Assembly (NCBI RefSeq): GCF_003672135.1
Contig: NC_039506.1
Coordinates: 5,704,001 to 5,768,000 of the forward strand
Length of the DNA: 64,000 nucleotides
Origin: Ooceraea biroi
Lineage: Eukaryota > Arthropoda > Insecta > Hymenoptera > Formicidae
Reading direction: 5' to 3'
The position numbers were made by a program, and so were the translations under genes. Numbering within the stretch: the first letter of the stretch is position 1; the number at the start of each line of letters is the position of its first letter. The notes beneath the pieces were generated by a model. It was not told where the DNA came from. It saw nothing but the letters and a program-made list of their open reading frames with translations, and did not search any database. This document shows, piece after piece, positions 22,491 to 34,229 of the stretch.

Positions 22491-22931
22491 ATGTCGACGG
22501 ACTTTTACATACGCTACTACGTCGGCCACAAGGGCAAGTTCGGTCACGAGTTCCTCGAGTTCGAGTTCCGACCTGACGGCAAGCTGCGCTACGCGAACAA
22601 CTCCAACTACAAGAACGACACGATGATCCGCAAAGAGGCGTACGTGCACCAGTGCGTGATGGAGGAGTTGAAGCGCATCATTCAGGACTCGGAGATCATG
22701 CAAGAGGACGACTCGCTGTGGCCGCAACCCGACCGCGTCGGCCGGCAAGAGCTGGAGATCGTCATCGGCGACGAGCACATATCATTCACGACGTCCAAGA
22801 CTGGCTCCCTCCTCGACGTCAATCAGTCGCGCGACCCGGAAGGGCTGCGATGCTTCTACTATCTCGTACAGGATCTCAAGTGCTTGGTGTTTTCGTTAAT
22901 AGGACTGCATTTCAAGATCAAGCCCATATAA
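22491..22931 (+). CDS. mago: mago nashi, exon junction complex core subunit
   Basis: A single uninterrupted frame of 146 codons, exactly the family length, from ATG 22491. An upstream in-frame ATG at 22449 would add 14 residues that the family lacks, so I prefer the inner start. Mago binds Y14/RBM8A and, with eIF4A3, forms the exon junction complex core deposited on spliced mRNA. In flies it is also needed for oskar mRNA localisation. Conservation is near total: DFYIRYYVGHKGKFGHEFLE at the start, IVIGDEHISFTTSKTGSLLD in the middle, and CLVFSLIGLHFKIKPI at the end. No intron is present. A polyadenylation signal AATAAA lies at 23020-23025. There are no stops or indels, so it is functional by appearance. 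Confidence 0.97.
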   Translation: MSTDFYIRYYVGHKGKFGHEFLEFEFRPDGKLRYANNSNYKNDTMIRKEAYVHQCVMEELKRIIQDSEIMQEDDSLWPQPDRVGRQELEIVIGDEHISFTTSKTGSLLDVNQSRDPEGLRCFYYLVQDLKCLVFSLIGLHFKIKPI

Positions 22932-23019
22932 AGTGTGACACTTCATTGGCGCACGCTAAAACACTATTGTAACACTTTTTGACATTCAATTACCCAAACG
23001 TTGATGTAACCTCTATTCT

Positions 23020-23025
23020 AATAAA
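23020..23025 (+). terminator. mago polyadenylation signal
   Basis: A canonical AATAAA 90 bases after the mago stop codon. Confidence 0.7.
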
Positions 23026-23533
23026 ATATAGAACAATTGTACTTGTATGTGTTTGTTTGTTCTTAATTGGCTGTTTTGCCTATGCGTATTGATGATGACT
23101 CATAAGAAAGGATTGCTTTTATTTTATATTGCGGAGTGTCGTAGTAATGCCGTAATCTGATCTAACCTCTCATCTGAGAGAGATCTGACAATCGTAGCTC
23201 GTACGATTCCTCTGAAGTGATCAGCGGGTGAACGAAGCACTGCTATATGGATATTTAAAGGTACTACAATAAAGATATTATTGGATAAACATATGTATTG
23301 TTACGCACACGATAGCAATGTTTTATACAAAGTGAAAAATGATGCGATTTGTATACAATCTGCCAGTTCCTAACCTCTACTCGATTTGTTACGTTATATC
23401 TTTGTGGCGCGATAAACTTGGAATACTACATTTTTTCATAAAATTTTCAAATATTTCCTCAAATAACCTATAAATGTTGGATTTTGTGGGCACGTTTCGG
23501 CTTAATGTAGCAAATTTTAATTTTAGGTGAACA

Positions 23534-23866
23534 ATGTCCGCCGAACAGGATACATTAAACAACGAGAACGCGACACATCGTCAGAATGACGAAGATCGTG
23601 TCGTCACGGATTCCGTCCATGAGAGGTTTCGACAAATACATGTTCGCTGTAATGACTGCAATGCCGATATCATTGGAAACGAAGTTTCAATAAGGAAGCA
23701 CTTCAACCGTGCACATCCCTCAAACAGATATTGCCGTTATTGCCGAAGCAAAGTGTTTATATATACCAAAGTAAAAACAGTAAACGGCGATGAAATATCA
23801 GAAAATTTTGTATATCACAAGTGCGAATACAAAGAACAACAACCGGAAGTAGATACGTCAAAATAA
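23534..23866 (+). CDS. small zinc-binding protein of unknown function
   Basis: A single-exon coding frame of 110 residues. The ATG at 23534 lies 9 bases after a TTTTAG that could be the acceptor of a 5' UTR intron. The Asp/Glu/Asn-rich N-terminus is followed by a C2H2-like unit, C39-x2-C42...H56-x4-H61 (CNDCNADI, HFNRAH). Then comes a second metal site, C67-x2-C70...H95-x-C97 (YCRYCRSKVF, YHKC). Two closely packed zinc sites in so small a protein suggest nucleic-acid or protein binding, but I cannot assign a family. It might derive from a domesticated transposon zinc finger; that is speculation. Confidence 0.6.
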   Translation: MSAEQDTLNNENATHRQNDEDRVVTDSVHERFRQIHVRCNDCNADIIGNEVSIRKHFNRAHPSNRYCRYCRSKVFIYTKVKTVNGDEISENFVYHKCEYKEQQPEVDTSK

Positions 23867-26800
23867 TATGTTATATGTATGACAAATGTCATAGTTTACA
23901 AATTTCCTAGTTTCAGTATATGAAAAACATCCAAAATCTCTATCTATACTGAAGATATTTGACTGTCTCTCTATTAAATTTTTTAAGTAATGAATTAGAT
24001 ATTATTTTATAAAATAATTACTGAAACTTTGACATTTTTATATTATATTTTGATATTATGATAGGATGATTTTAGACAATGCATTTGATATACTATATAT
24101 ATATTGTATAGGATTATTAAATCCTATACAAATTTATTTGATACTATGTATAGTTATACAGATTTCTTATCGTGTCCTATTGACAGTAAGAAAACTGTCT
24201 TATTATTAGGAACTGGATAAAGCTCTCATATGCAAAATACTCATTTTCACAAATATGTGTATAGTATAATCAAGATATCTTTTCTAAAGTAACTTCTAAT
24301 GTATGTCATATACATTTTGCCAATGTACATTTAAATATAATTTGAAATATAATATATCAGTATTAATAGCAAAAATAGTAAAATATGGGAAATGTAATTT
24401 ATACAGAAGATATGTTATGAACAAATGTAGCAAATATATTGGCATATTAAAGTTTTCGTTTTCTTTATGAAAATATATTTTGAAAAGTTTTGATGTAAAC
24501 CAAGTCCCTTTCTTGGCGAAAGCTGAAATAAATATATATATATATATTTTAAAAAGTTTTAAAATTGATAATGCTATATAAAGATAAAAAAAGTATATGT
24601 TTTTCACATTCCGATGTAATATTCATACATTATCTTACATGGGTAAAAAATAATTATTCTTATGTATCATAGAATGGAAACATATATATTGTATAAACTT
24701 TGCGTTTATACAAATATGCAAAGTTCATTTTAAGTACAAAGGTACATGAATTTTGTACATAGTGCGTGTTTATTTCTTCTATAATATTAACATTCATGTA
24801 AAACATTTTCAATATTTTAATTATACATTATAGAATTTCAATTATTTAATAGAAGTAAACTGTTTTAACAAAATTTGATACATTATTTATTTAACCCTCA
24901 CTGCGTATGAAATACATTTGTAAAGTTAAATAGAAAATTTACTTAAATATACAAGATACGTTGAATAATTCCTGTCTTTCTGATGCCTATATTCACACAT
25001 TTTGCATATATTTGTAAAATCTTTAAAACAAACATTTGTAACAATTTTTTATCTTTTTTCATCACATGAAGAGTTTAAATAAAATATAATGGATTTTCTG
25101 TAATATGAAAGATTTATGTAGATTTTTTAAGTCTAAATTAATACTTGTCTAAATAATACTTGTTACAAAATACGAGAACGTTAGATCTATAAGTTTAATA
25201 CGTTTGTTATTAAATGCTTCAATACCAAATTGTTGAGAAATAAGCATTACAAGTATATTAAACAATTATAACACATATCACATGCTTTCTATGACCGTCT
25301 GATAAGACAGCATATAGTGCGCAATATTCTCCATTCTATCTTATAGCCGTAAACATTGATATCCTTCATAACTATATTTGGTATTTTCATGTTCACATTT
25401 GCATATGTATATTATACGGATATATTGTGGCACATACAGATCTCTTATAAAAAAATTATAAATTACATATAATAAATTAGAAAAGATGCTATTATATTAA
25501 ACTTTTTAAAAATGTGCAAGCTGCAGGTAAATACTTTAACGTAATATTTCTTTATATTAATACTGCTCTTCTAGATTTAAAACATTAGAAAAGTATGCAT
25601 ATCCAACATATAGCTATTCATAGACAATTATATAAGTTACATTAGTTATAAAATGCCCTGTATGTAAATACATGATGTAACTTAATACGTACAACATGCT
25701 TCTACAGGGACGGGTTCTTCGACATTGAAGAGCGACGATCCCTGAAGTATGTTTGCCTTATTAAGTTATACAAAGTTAATATTGGCATCATGTTGTATGC
25801 GAATCAAAATGTCATAGACATATTGTTAACGTCATACTCATCAGATATAATTGTTGCAAGTGCACATAAATTTTATTTTTTTTATTTAATTAAGAACTAG
25901 TCTCACGAGGATTTTCAATCTTTAGTCTCTCGACGTTACCGAGACTGACGCTACTTTTATCACATTCATTTACGAAAAGGGAATTTCTTATCACACCCAT
26001 ATATACTAGACATATCACGATCAGCGTAGTAGCTCAAATCTTTTCTCTTACATAAACTGTATTCTCTTTATGGGACTATGAAAATGTGAAAAATTATTTA
26101 ACAAATTTACCATAGATCAGACTGTGTGTTATTTGAAGCCACTGAATACCGGGCTAAGCTAACACTGGCCCCAGAGAGATATATTAATCAAGAGATATTT
26201 TGTACTGAAAATCGGGATATGCACGTAGACTTTAAGACGTGCGAATTGTTTTGTCGCAATAGGTCTAAGTGTGAAATAATACATAATCATAAAGAATAAA
26301 TAAACGGCAAAACAATAAACCGCGTTATCAGTTCTTTCAGCTTATAGGAGAGGAGACATGTATCCCAAAAATAAGAATATTACGATGCGAATGTTGCAGT
26401 CTGAGACCATTGGTTTCATAAATTAAATAGCATAAAAGATGAATATCAAATTATTATACTATGTATTGCATGATCCGTTCTACTGACTGAGTTACTAATT
26501 ATAGAAACATTTAAGGAACTATATACTGTGCAAAGTAATTAATGATGGAAATCGCGACATCATCTCTTACATTTCTAAATTAGATATGTCTCGATGGAAA
26601 ATGAAACATCTCATTAGATACACGTTTCAATCAATAAAATGAAAAACAAGTTGATAAATAAATGGAGTAATTAAGAGGCCAGAGCCAAAACAGCAATTCT
26701 TACTAACTTTGAATTAATACCCGCATTAACGTAACGGCAACATAATACAATGATCTAGTGATGCATGTACATGCATTTCTCTCTAATGGATTGATTTGTA

Positions 26801-27014
26801 CGAGCTGTTCGCAATTGTGGCGATATTCTTCAAATTGGCATTTATACACAGAACATAAGCAAGTAGTTCTGCTTTGCTTATAAAAAATATACCACTTTGC
26901 TTCTCTTCTGTATAGTTCATACGCATTCTAGCTTATTATGGCAGATATCTCTTTAGATGTAACTCCGCGAATAATTTTCTCTCAATACTTTGTATCATCC
27001 AATGTGAAGCATTT
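23867..27014. other. AT-rich intergenic region between convergent genes
   Basis: About 3.1 kb of AT-rich DNA holding, presumably, the 3' UTRs of the zinc-binding gene (+) and the GDPD gene (-). No coding frame of note is seen. It contains a 26-bp palindrome around 24102-24127 (TGTATAGGATT/AATCCTATACA) and a GC-richer hairpin at 25693-25753, listed separately. Confidence 0.6.
25693..25753. other. 61-nt hairpin in AT-rich intergenic DNA, candidate structured RNA
   Basis: AACATGCTTC at the 5' side pairs with GAAGTATGTT at the 3' side (one G-T pair). After a two-base bulge, CAGGGA pairs with TCCCTG, and an inner stem TTCTTC/GAAGAG closes a six-base loop. The block is clearly more GC-rich than the kilobases around it. 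Size and shape resemble a miRNA precursor or a cis-acting 3' UTR element. I do not recognise a known family. Confidence 0.35.
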
Positions 27015-28891
27015 TCATTCCGTTGTATGATTCTTCAGAAATAACTTTAATCTCGTCGGATAATCCGTCATTACGCCAGTCGCTCCTAATTCGAATGCCT
27101 TCTTGAACTCGTCATCTTTATTCAAAACCCAAAAGTAAACCTGAGATATATGATAACAGTGTTAAAGTTTTATATATAAATGCATGATTGTGTCTATCGT
27201 AATTAATGAAGTGTACTTACATGTATGCCCCGTGCCTTTAAATGGTTGAATAAACACGGTCTCATTAATAATACATTGATTGTACGCACTACCAATTTTT
27301 CCAATGGTAAAAACGTTGGACTCGGACCACCTTTACGTCTACAAAATGGAAACAAAGAAAGTTATGCATTATGATTACAAATCATTATTTGCATTGCAAT
27401 TACAAACGAGGAAATTAAAATATTAAAATATTTCAGTTACATTACCGCAAGTAGATTGAAGGTAAGAATATCTCAAGATGCGTTTCCTTTAGTGGTACGA
27501 ATGGCAATAAACCAGTATACATAAGAAAAATCAACATTGTCACACGTTGCATAGAAAACAGTAAGTTGACATTTGGATTCTGTAAAATAAAAAATAAATG
27601 TTAGTTTTTGTATATATAAAATCAATCCATATACTCATAGCTTTTTATTTTGAAAACAGGTGTTATTTTATGAATAATGCAACAATTTTACTAAGAATAT
27701 TTAATTGGAAAAATTTATTATTATAATTTTTCCATGAAATAATTTTTTAATATATATTTTATTTTCGTTCTTTCTCTTAATTTCTATAAAAGTTTAATAA
27801 GCATGGATGTTTTGACGTACCATTTTATAACATTTCTGTGTGACCTCATCACTAAAATTTCCCCAAACTGTATATTCTTCCCTATTGAATTGTTTTATAA
27901 GGTCAGAAACTTTTGCTATAAGTCGATCATCATTGATTTTAATATCGATATTAACAGGGATGTTGGGGAACGCTTCAAAGACCTCTTGTAGCAGTGCAAA
28001 TCGTCGATCCTCCTCTTTTGCAGAACCCACGTATTCCACATCTATTTAACTATAATTCTTAAATAATTTTGTTCACAGAAGCATCATTTCTTTTTTAAAA
28101 TAATAAATAACCAATACCTGGATCAAAGTCTATCGGTAAGCGTTGCTTTAAGAGAGGTAAATCCTTGTAATTTAGTTCAGAGATATTTTTATTCACGCCA
28201 GTGCTACGCAAAAGATTCTGATCATGAGAAACTATCACTTCTCCGTCTTTGGTAAGGTGACAATCCAACTCCAACATTTGGGTTCCAACAGCAATTGCTC
28301 TGCAATTGTAAGTACAAATATATCACAATAGCATGATCGTTCTTATACATTGCACACAGGTCTATTTTATCAAATTATGCAAAGAAAATATTTGACAATA
28401 CAGCAGATATCTTAGATATCAAAGTAAATAGCTTACATATACTTCCATCATTCTTATTAAATCACGTTGAATAGTAATCAAGATTGACATGACAATCGGA
28501 AATTGCAAGTCATTCTTACAAGAAATCACATAAACAGACATACTGGCGCGGTTTCGAACGAATAAATGAGCAACATTGTGACTAACCGTTTAAATGCGTA
28601 CATCGTGTTTTCGTAGCTCTCGCCTGCTCCTAAAAAGATTTAGAAACGACCAGGTAATGAGAGTGCATCGAAAAAGGAAAAGACCGCCACATCTTATCGC
28701 ACTCTTATCACACGCGCGAGGACAGCTTGAAATTCAATGGTAAACAAAGCAGGACGACGCGACTCACCACCCCGGTGACTAATGTGCTGGCACAGGAACT
28801 TCACTTTCTTCTTCTTGTGCAGCAGAGTCGGATACTTGAAGAGTATCATCGAAGTCAGCACGTAGCCACCGATCAGCGTGTACAGCAACAT
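27015..28891 (-). CDS. glycerophosphodiester phosphodiesterase, GDPD1/4-like
   Basis: Seven exons on the minus strand: 28891-28768, 28629-28587, 28299-28118, 28041-27821, 27579-27446, 27338-27221 and 27140-27015. All phases match and yield 315 residues, close to vertebrate GDPD1. An N-terminal membrane segment spans residues 3-20. The GDPD catalytic start is clear: SHRGGAGESYENTMYAF (His39-Arg40), then MLELDCHLTKDGEVIVSHD with the Glu and Asp that coordinate the metal, and LRSTG. Later landmarks are NIDIKIN and the ending GVMTDYPTR. Family members hydrolyse glycerophosphodiesters, and GDPD1/4-type enzymes act as membrane-bound lysophospholipase D on lysophospholipids and N-acylethanolamine precursors. 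It lies head-to-head with SMARCAD1. Confidence 0.92.
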
Positions 28892-29575
28892 TTTCGCTCC
28901 CGTTTCCGCCTCGCTATTTTATCCGCCGTCAAACATACCGACGCAATCGACGCGCTGTCAAACAATCAGGCGCGACAAGCGGCTAGAGCAGATGACGGGA
29001 CAAGTGACAAGTGCACGAACGATGCGCACTCGAGACGTCGCTCCGCTCGAGTATGTGTACATGCGAGCGCGCGACTTGTGCGCACGCGCGTTGGTTTCCT
29101 CGCTCGCGATTAACCAATCGAGAGCGAAGGTTAATTCGATGAAACAGGAAAGAGCAGGAAAAACAATGAAGATAATATTTTATATCGTGCATAATAACTG
29201 TACAGCATGAAATCTGGCACGTGATACCGTTGGCACGATATGTCAAATTTGACGTTCCTTTACACTTGACAACCTCAGCCCGCGCGCGGGATGTGCTCCG
29301 CCTTCAGTAATCTTGATTTTCATGTTTATCCCTACGGTAGAATTGTCATTTGATTCGAAATGAGCTCGGAATGAGTCGACTGCTGGAAGATTCCTTATGG
29401 AAATCGGGCATAAATATTATCCCGTCGGACGTGCTTCGGTCCGATCTACATTCTGCGTGCTTCTACCGTAGTCCGACGCGCTCGTAGCCGTCTAGCCGAA
29501 TGCACCTGGCAGACGACTCGAAAAGTTACTTCACAAAAATGCATCTTTGCCAGCGTCCCTGGTTCGGTTGACGCG
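28892..29575. promoter_or_regulatory. divergent promoter of GDPD and SMARCAD1
   Basis: A 684-bp spacer between the two opposed start codons. The first 350 bp are CpG-rich (for example GAGCGCGCGACTTGTGCGCACGCG near 29065). It presumably holds both transcription starts. No TATA box is evident. Confidence 0.5.
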
Positions 29576-32500
29576 ATGTCCGAATCGAATTCGCCGAAAA
29601 CGGATGTGAGCAGTTCCAGCCTCCTGCGGCAATTTCGCTTTCAAAAAAAACAGCTGAAGGCAATAAACATGTGTAAGAATTTCGCGCATTATCTTCCGTT
29701 ACTTTGCAATTCGCGTGACCGCCGGTGTTGTACATGTCCTTTGTTTTTTTGATGATATCGCTAACGGTGCCATGCAACGTTCATATCGCTAACGATGTCA
29801 TGCACGAACGCGCTTATTTCATTTTAATAATTTCTAGACGTTAATGAGTTTAATTATGATAAAACTAATTTAACCGAATACACGTTCATTAATCACATTT
29901 GCATTCGTGCATTATAAAAAGCATAGCGTTGTAAAATGTGTCATTCAATTAATTCATATTTATTTATTGTTCTCTGAATTTATTTGCCACCAAGAAAACA
30001 TATATTTTTTATTTATTTTAGCGGATGATGATAGCAATCTGGGTACTGATACACAAGTGCGCCGTAAACCTGTGAATCGCATTGAGGACAGTGACAGTGA
30101 TATTGGCAGTCCAGCTAAGCCAAGTTTGGATTGTAATGCCAAAGGTAATGAACAGAAGTTAAAGTACCTGACAGCACTGTATCCGCAGAATGACACATTG
30201 GTAAGTGCATTTGAATTTCATCAGCAAAGCTTGTTTTTTAGACTTAAATAATTTATTCAATTAATTTTCCTATTTAAATATAGGCAAAAAAATTTTGTTT
30301 GCAATTTTTACATAAAATAAAATTGTAAAAAGATGAAAACATTGATAACAGCGTTATGTAATGATTGTATTAAATGATGGTAAAATAATTTCTAATACAG
30401 AATGTTGTTATACATTTTAATTTAATATGAAACATTTTTCTAGTATGTACAAGAAGTACTTAATAATACCAATTGGAATGTTGATGAGGCAGAGGAAAGA
30501 TTAAAAAAAAGTAAAAAGAGAAGTTTAAAGGAATCTTCAAAAGGAAGCAAAAAGAAAAGAAGAAAATTAAATGTAGATGAAGATATAGATATCGATTCGG
30601 ATGAAGGAAGTTATAAAGACAAAGTATTTAACAGGTATACAATATTTTATTCAGTTTTACTCATAATTTTATAAATATATATAATCTCTATCTAATCAAG
30701 AAAAATATTCTGCAGCGATGATGACTCAGATATAGAGATATCTAATGAGCTCACTGGTGATAAAAAAGCAGTTATAGAATTCATGCGGACTGCTCTGCCT
30801 TCCGAATTGCTTCTCATGTCCCAATGCTCTCAGAAGAAGGCTAACGCTATCGTAGAAGCACGACCATTTGAAGATTGGAGGGATTTAGTGCATAAATTCC
30901 AAAGTACAAGATACTTAGATACAGAATTGTTAAATGCAGCTCAGGTAAATTCAGCAAACTGCATATACAATTAATGATAATAAAAATTATGTTCTTTACG
31001 TGCACTTTAACTGATTTTCAATAGAATTCGAAACTGTTTGGCAAATTTTGATTAACTAATTTGTATATTTAATTTGTAAAAAGATATTGTTGTCTACGCG
31101 ACACGTAATAGAGACTCTTATGAAGAAATGCTTGCGCTTGTCCACCAATATGGAGAAAGCCGTGGCTGCTGGTGCGTCGGCAATAACAAAACAGCCGAAG
31201 GGATTGTCGTCGAATTTATCATTAGCCCCGTATCAAATGGTCGGCTTGAATTGGCTCGCTGTTATGCATGCACAAAACGTAAACGGCATTCTCGCTGACG
31301 AAATGGGTCTAGGGAAAACGGTACAAGTGATAGCATTTTTAACATATCTGAAGGAAGCTGGTCTTCTTGAAGAAAAGGACGGGCCTCATTTAATCGTCGT
31401 TCCTAGCTCGACTATGGGTAATGTGACGCATCTCAGCCTACCGAGTAGGCCTTCGTAATGTACTTATTGCGCTTTTTATCCAATGTAGAAAATTGGTGGA
31501 ACGAGCTGGAACGATGGTCACCCGGCTTGAAGGTTGTACAGTATTACGGCTCTCAAGACGAACGGAAGGAGATGCGGATGAGCTGGCGGATGAACGGTGA
31601 TCTCGATGATGTCGACGTTTTGTTAACAACGTATAACTTAATTTGTAGCACTCCGGAGGAGCGTAAATTGTTTCGCGTTATGCCGATTAATTACGTAGTT
31701 TTCGATGAAGCTCACATGCTCAAAAATATGAGCAGCGTGAGATACGAAAATCTTGTTAGGATTAATGTACGTACTTATACATGCACGCACATATACATGT
31801 ATAACGATAAGAAAAATATCTCTTGTAACAAAGTCTCAATTATTCTTAAAGGCAAAACATCGAATTCTATTGACTGGAACACCTTTACAAAATAATTTAT
31901 TGGAATTAATGTCTTTGTTAATATTTGTAATGCCTTCACTGTTCGCTGGTAAACAAGCTGACCTGAAGAGTTTATTTTCCAAAAACTCGGTAAGTAATTA
32001 ACCATTATGCACTAATCGCGCCTTAAAAATCGTTATGGCATTATCCATATATTACGAAAATAATTTCCAGAAAATCTCAAATGAAAAAAAGGATGGAGAG
32101 CAGCCGTTATTCGAGAGAGAGCAAGTTAAGAATGCGAAAGAGATTATGCGACCGTTCGTCCTTCGACGACTTAAAACTGAAGTTCTGCGTGACTTGCCCC
32201 ATAAGAAAGACGAGATACTACGATGTGCATTAATCGAGAAACAGCGGAACATGTATGACAAATTGGTCGCTCAATTCTCAGTGGAGGCTAGTGAAATTAC
32301 AGACGTGAATGGAACTGGCATGATGATGCAGTTAAGAAAAGTTGCCAATCATCCCCTTCTCATACGTAATTACTACGATGAAAAAAAGCTTGAAGTATGT
32401 ACACGTATAAAAACCTGTTTTACTTTGGCCACTTTCTGATTTCGATTTATTATTAGGCTATCGCGAGTAGACTGGCAAAAGAATCAAGTTACAAACAGAA

Positions 32501-33507
32501 GAACCCGGAGTTTGTTTTCGAGGATTTAATCTGGACGTCCGACTATCAAATAAATCAATTAACGCGCGTGTACAAAAGCATAGCTGGATTTGGCTTACCC
32601 CAAGAGCTTATTCCCGAGGCCGGCAAATTGAGAGAACTGGACAGACTACTGCCACAAATGAAAAAAGATGGTCACAGAGTACTCATTTTTAGCCAGTTTA
32701 CCATGGTATTAGACATACTCGAGGAATATTTGTCCATCAGGGGACAAACATTTTTAAGGTTTGCCATATAACTGATTTTATATAATATATTGGCTGCATA
32801 TCATTTCGGTTTAATCGTGATAAATTTAATATTCAAATTAGACTGGACGGTAGTACACCCGTTACCGAGAGGCAAACTCTGATAAACGAGTACACGCAAG
32901 ATCCGAGTATATTTATATTTTTACTATCTACAAGAGCCGGAGGTTTGGGAATCAATTTAACTGCTGCAGATACCGTCATAATTCACGATATAGATTTTAA
33001 TCCGTACAATGACAAACAAGCGGAAGATCGATGTCATCGAGTGGGACAAAAGAGGTATTGCTACAAATATTATTACAAAATCTGTAGGTACAATCAAGAA
33101 AGATGAACCGTGTATCAGTAAACCTTTTATCATTTAATTCTGTTAAAGGGAACGTATTAAAAAGATGCTGAATTTTTTTTACAGACCAGTTACTATAATT
33201 AGGCTATTAAGTGAACACACGATAGAGGAAGGTATGTACGAAATAGCTCAAGAGAAGTTACATCTTGAACAACAGATCACTGGGAATGAAGGTAAATATA
33301 AAATATTTTATTCTACAACCGTGGCAGAACTAACAAAATATATATATTCTGTCCACAGAAAATGAAAGTGCAGATAAAAAATCTGTCTTAAAGTTATTGA
33401 AGATGACTATAGGCCAAGATGCTCACAATAAATCATTGTTACCAATGAAGAACGGTAGTAAAGGATCTGATGTAAAGAAAGGAGGAAGTGATGACAATTG
33501 CAAATAA
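29576..33507 (+). CDS. Etl1: SMARCAD1/Etl1 (Fun30-type) chromatin remodelling ATPase
   Basis: Twelve exons: 29576-29672, 30022-30200, 30444-30634, 30716-30944, 31084-31417, 31489-31766, 31852-31989, 32071-32394, 32457-32758, 32842-33054, 33185-33291 and 33359-33507. Phases agree throughout and give 846 residues, close to fly Etl1. A CUE-like ubiquitin-binding motif lies at about 75-115 (LTALYPQNDTLYVQEVLNNT), then a basic nuclear region. The SNF2 ATPase follows: DEMGLGKT at 304-311 (motif I), DEAH at 416-419 (motif II), LLTGTPLQNN (III), LLSTRAGGLGINLT (V) and DRCHRVGQKR (VI). Fun30-type remodellers slide or exchange nucleosomes, supporting heterochromatin inheritance and DNA end resection. 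All catalytic motifs are intact. The start is the first ATG that reads into exon 2. Confidence 0.96.
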
Positions 33508-34229
33508 GAAATTTATTTCTTATTTGTAATTCGTAATTTATAATAATAGTAATTTTTTATATATATTCCAATTTCACCTATATATTGAAAATGCTAAAGT
33601 AAATACATATGAAGAACAAAAATACAGCATACTTTACAACGTCAATTTCTGACTTTAATTTTCAATAACTTAGGTGGAATATATAGCACACAATTTGTAG
33701 ATTTCTATTTATCATGGGCAATGAGGAACAATCGAACTTTTATGAATTTGTATGTCTCTATTAAATCATTTCTTTATTTATCTATGCAATGTGTATTTTG
33801 TTTTATCCTGTTACGCGTTATATCTCTCACGTATTCTTATTTACAAAAATATGTTTGTTACTAAAACATAAACAAAATAAAGAAAAGATGGTACATACTT
33901 ATACGTGAAAAATTCTCTATGCAACGAGTTGTATAGGTAGATATTAAACATTATTTTTATAAATTTCAGTATAAAATTGAGAGTATAATGCATGATCATA
34001 TCTTTACAGTTCGATCATTCATCAATATAACAACGTTCGCATGGCGAGTATAAAAGATTTGTAGAATTCGCATAATGAAGTAGATATATGGCACGGTTTT
34101 TTGTGAAAAATAAGAGAAACATGCCGAACCGAGATGGCCATACATCAATGATTACTCCATAATGAAACACGTTAACCCGTAAATGTGTATCAAAGGTGTG
34201 CGAAAATATTTTATTACATATTACAATTC
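33508..34229. other. convergent 3' flanks of SMARCAD1 and Nup54
   Basis: AT-rich spacer between the SMARCAD1 stop and the Nup54 stop. No coding potential is seen. Confidence 0.5.
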
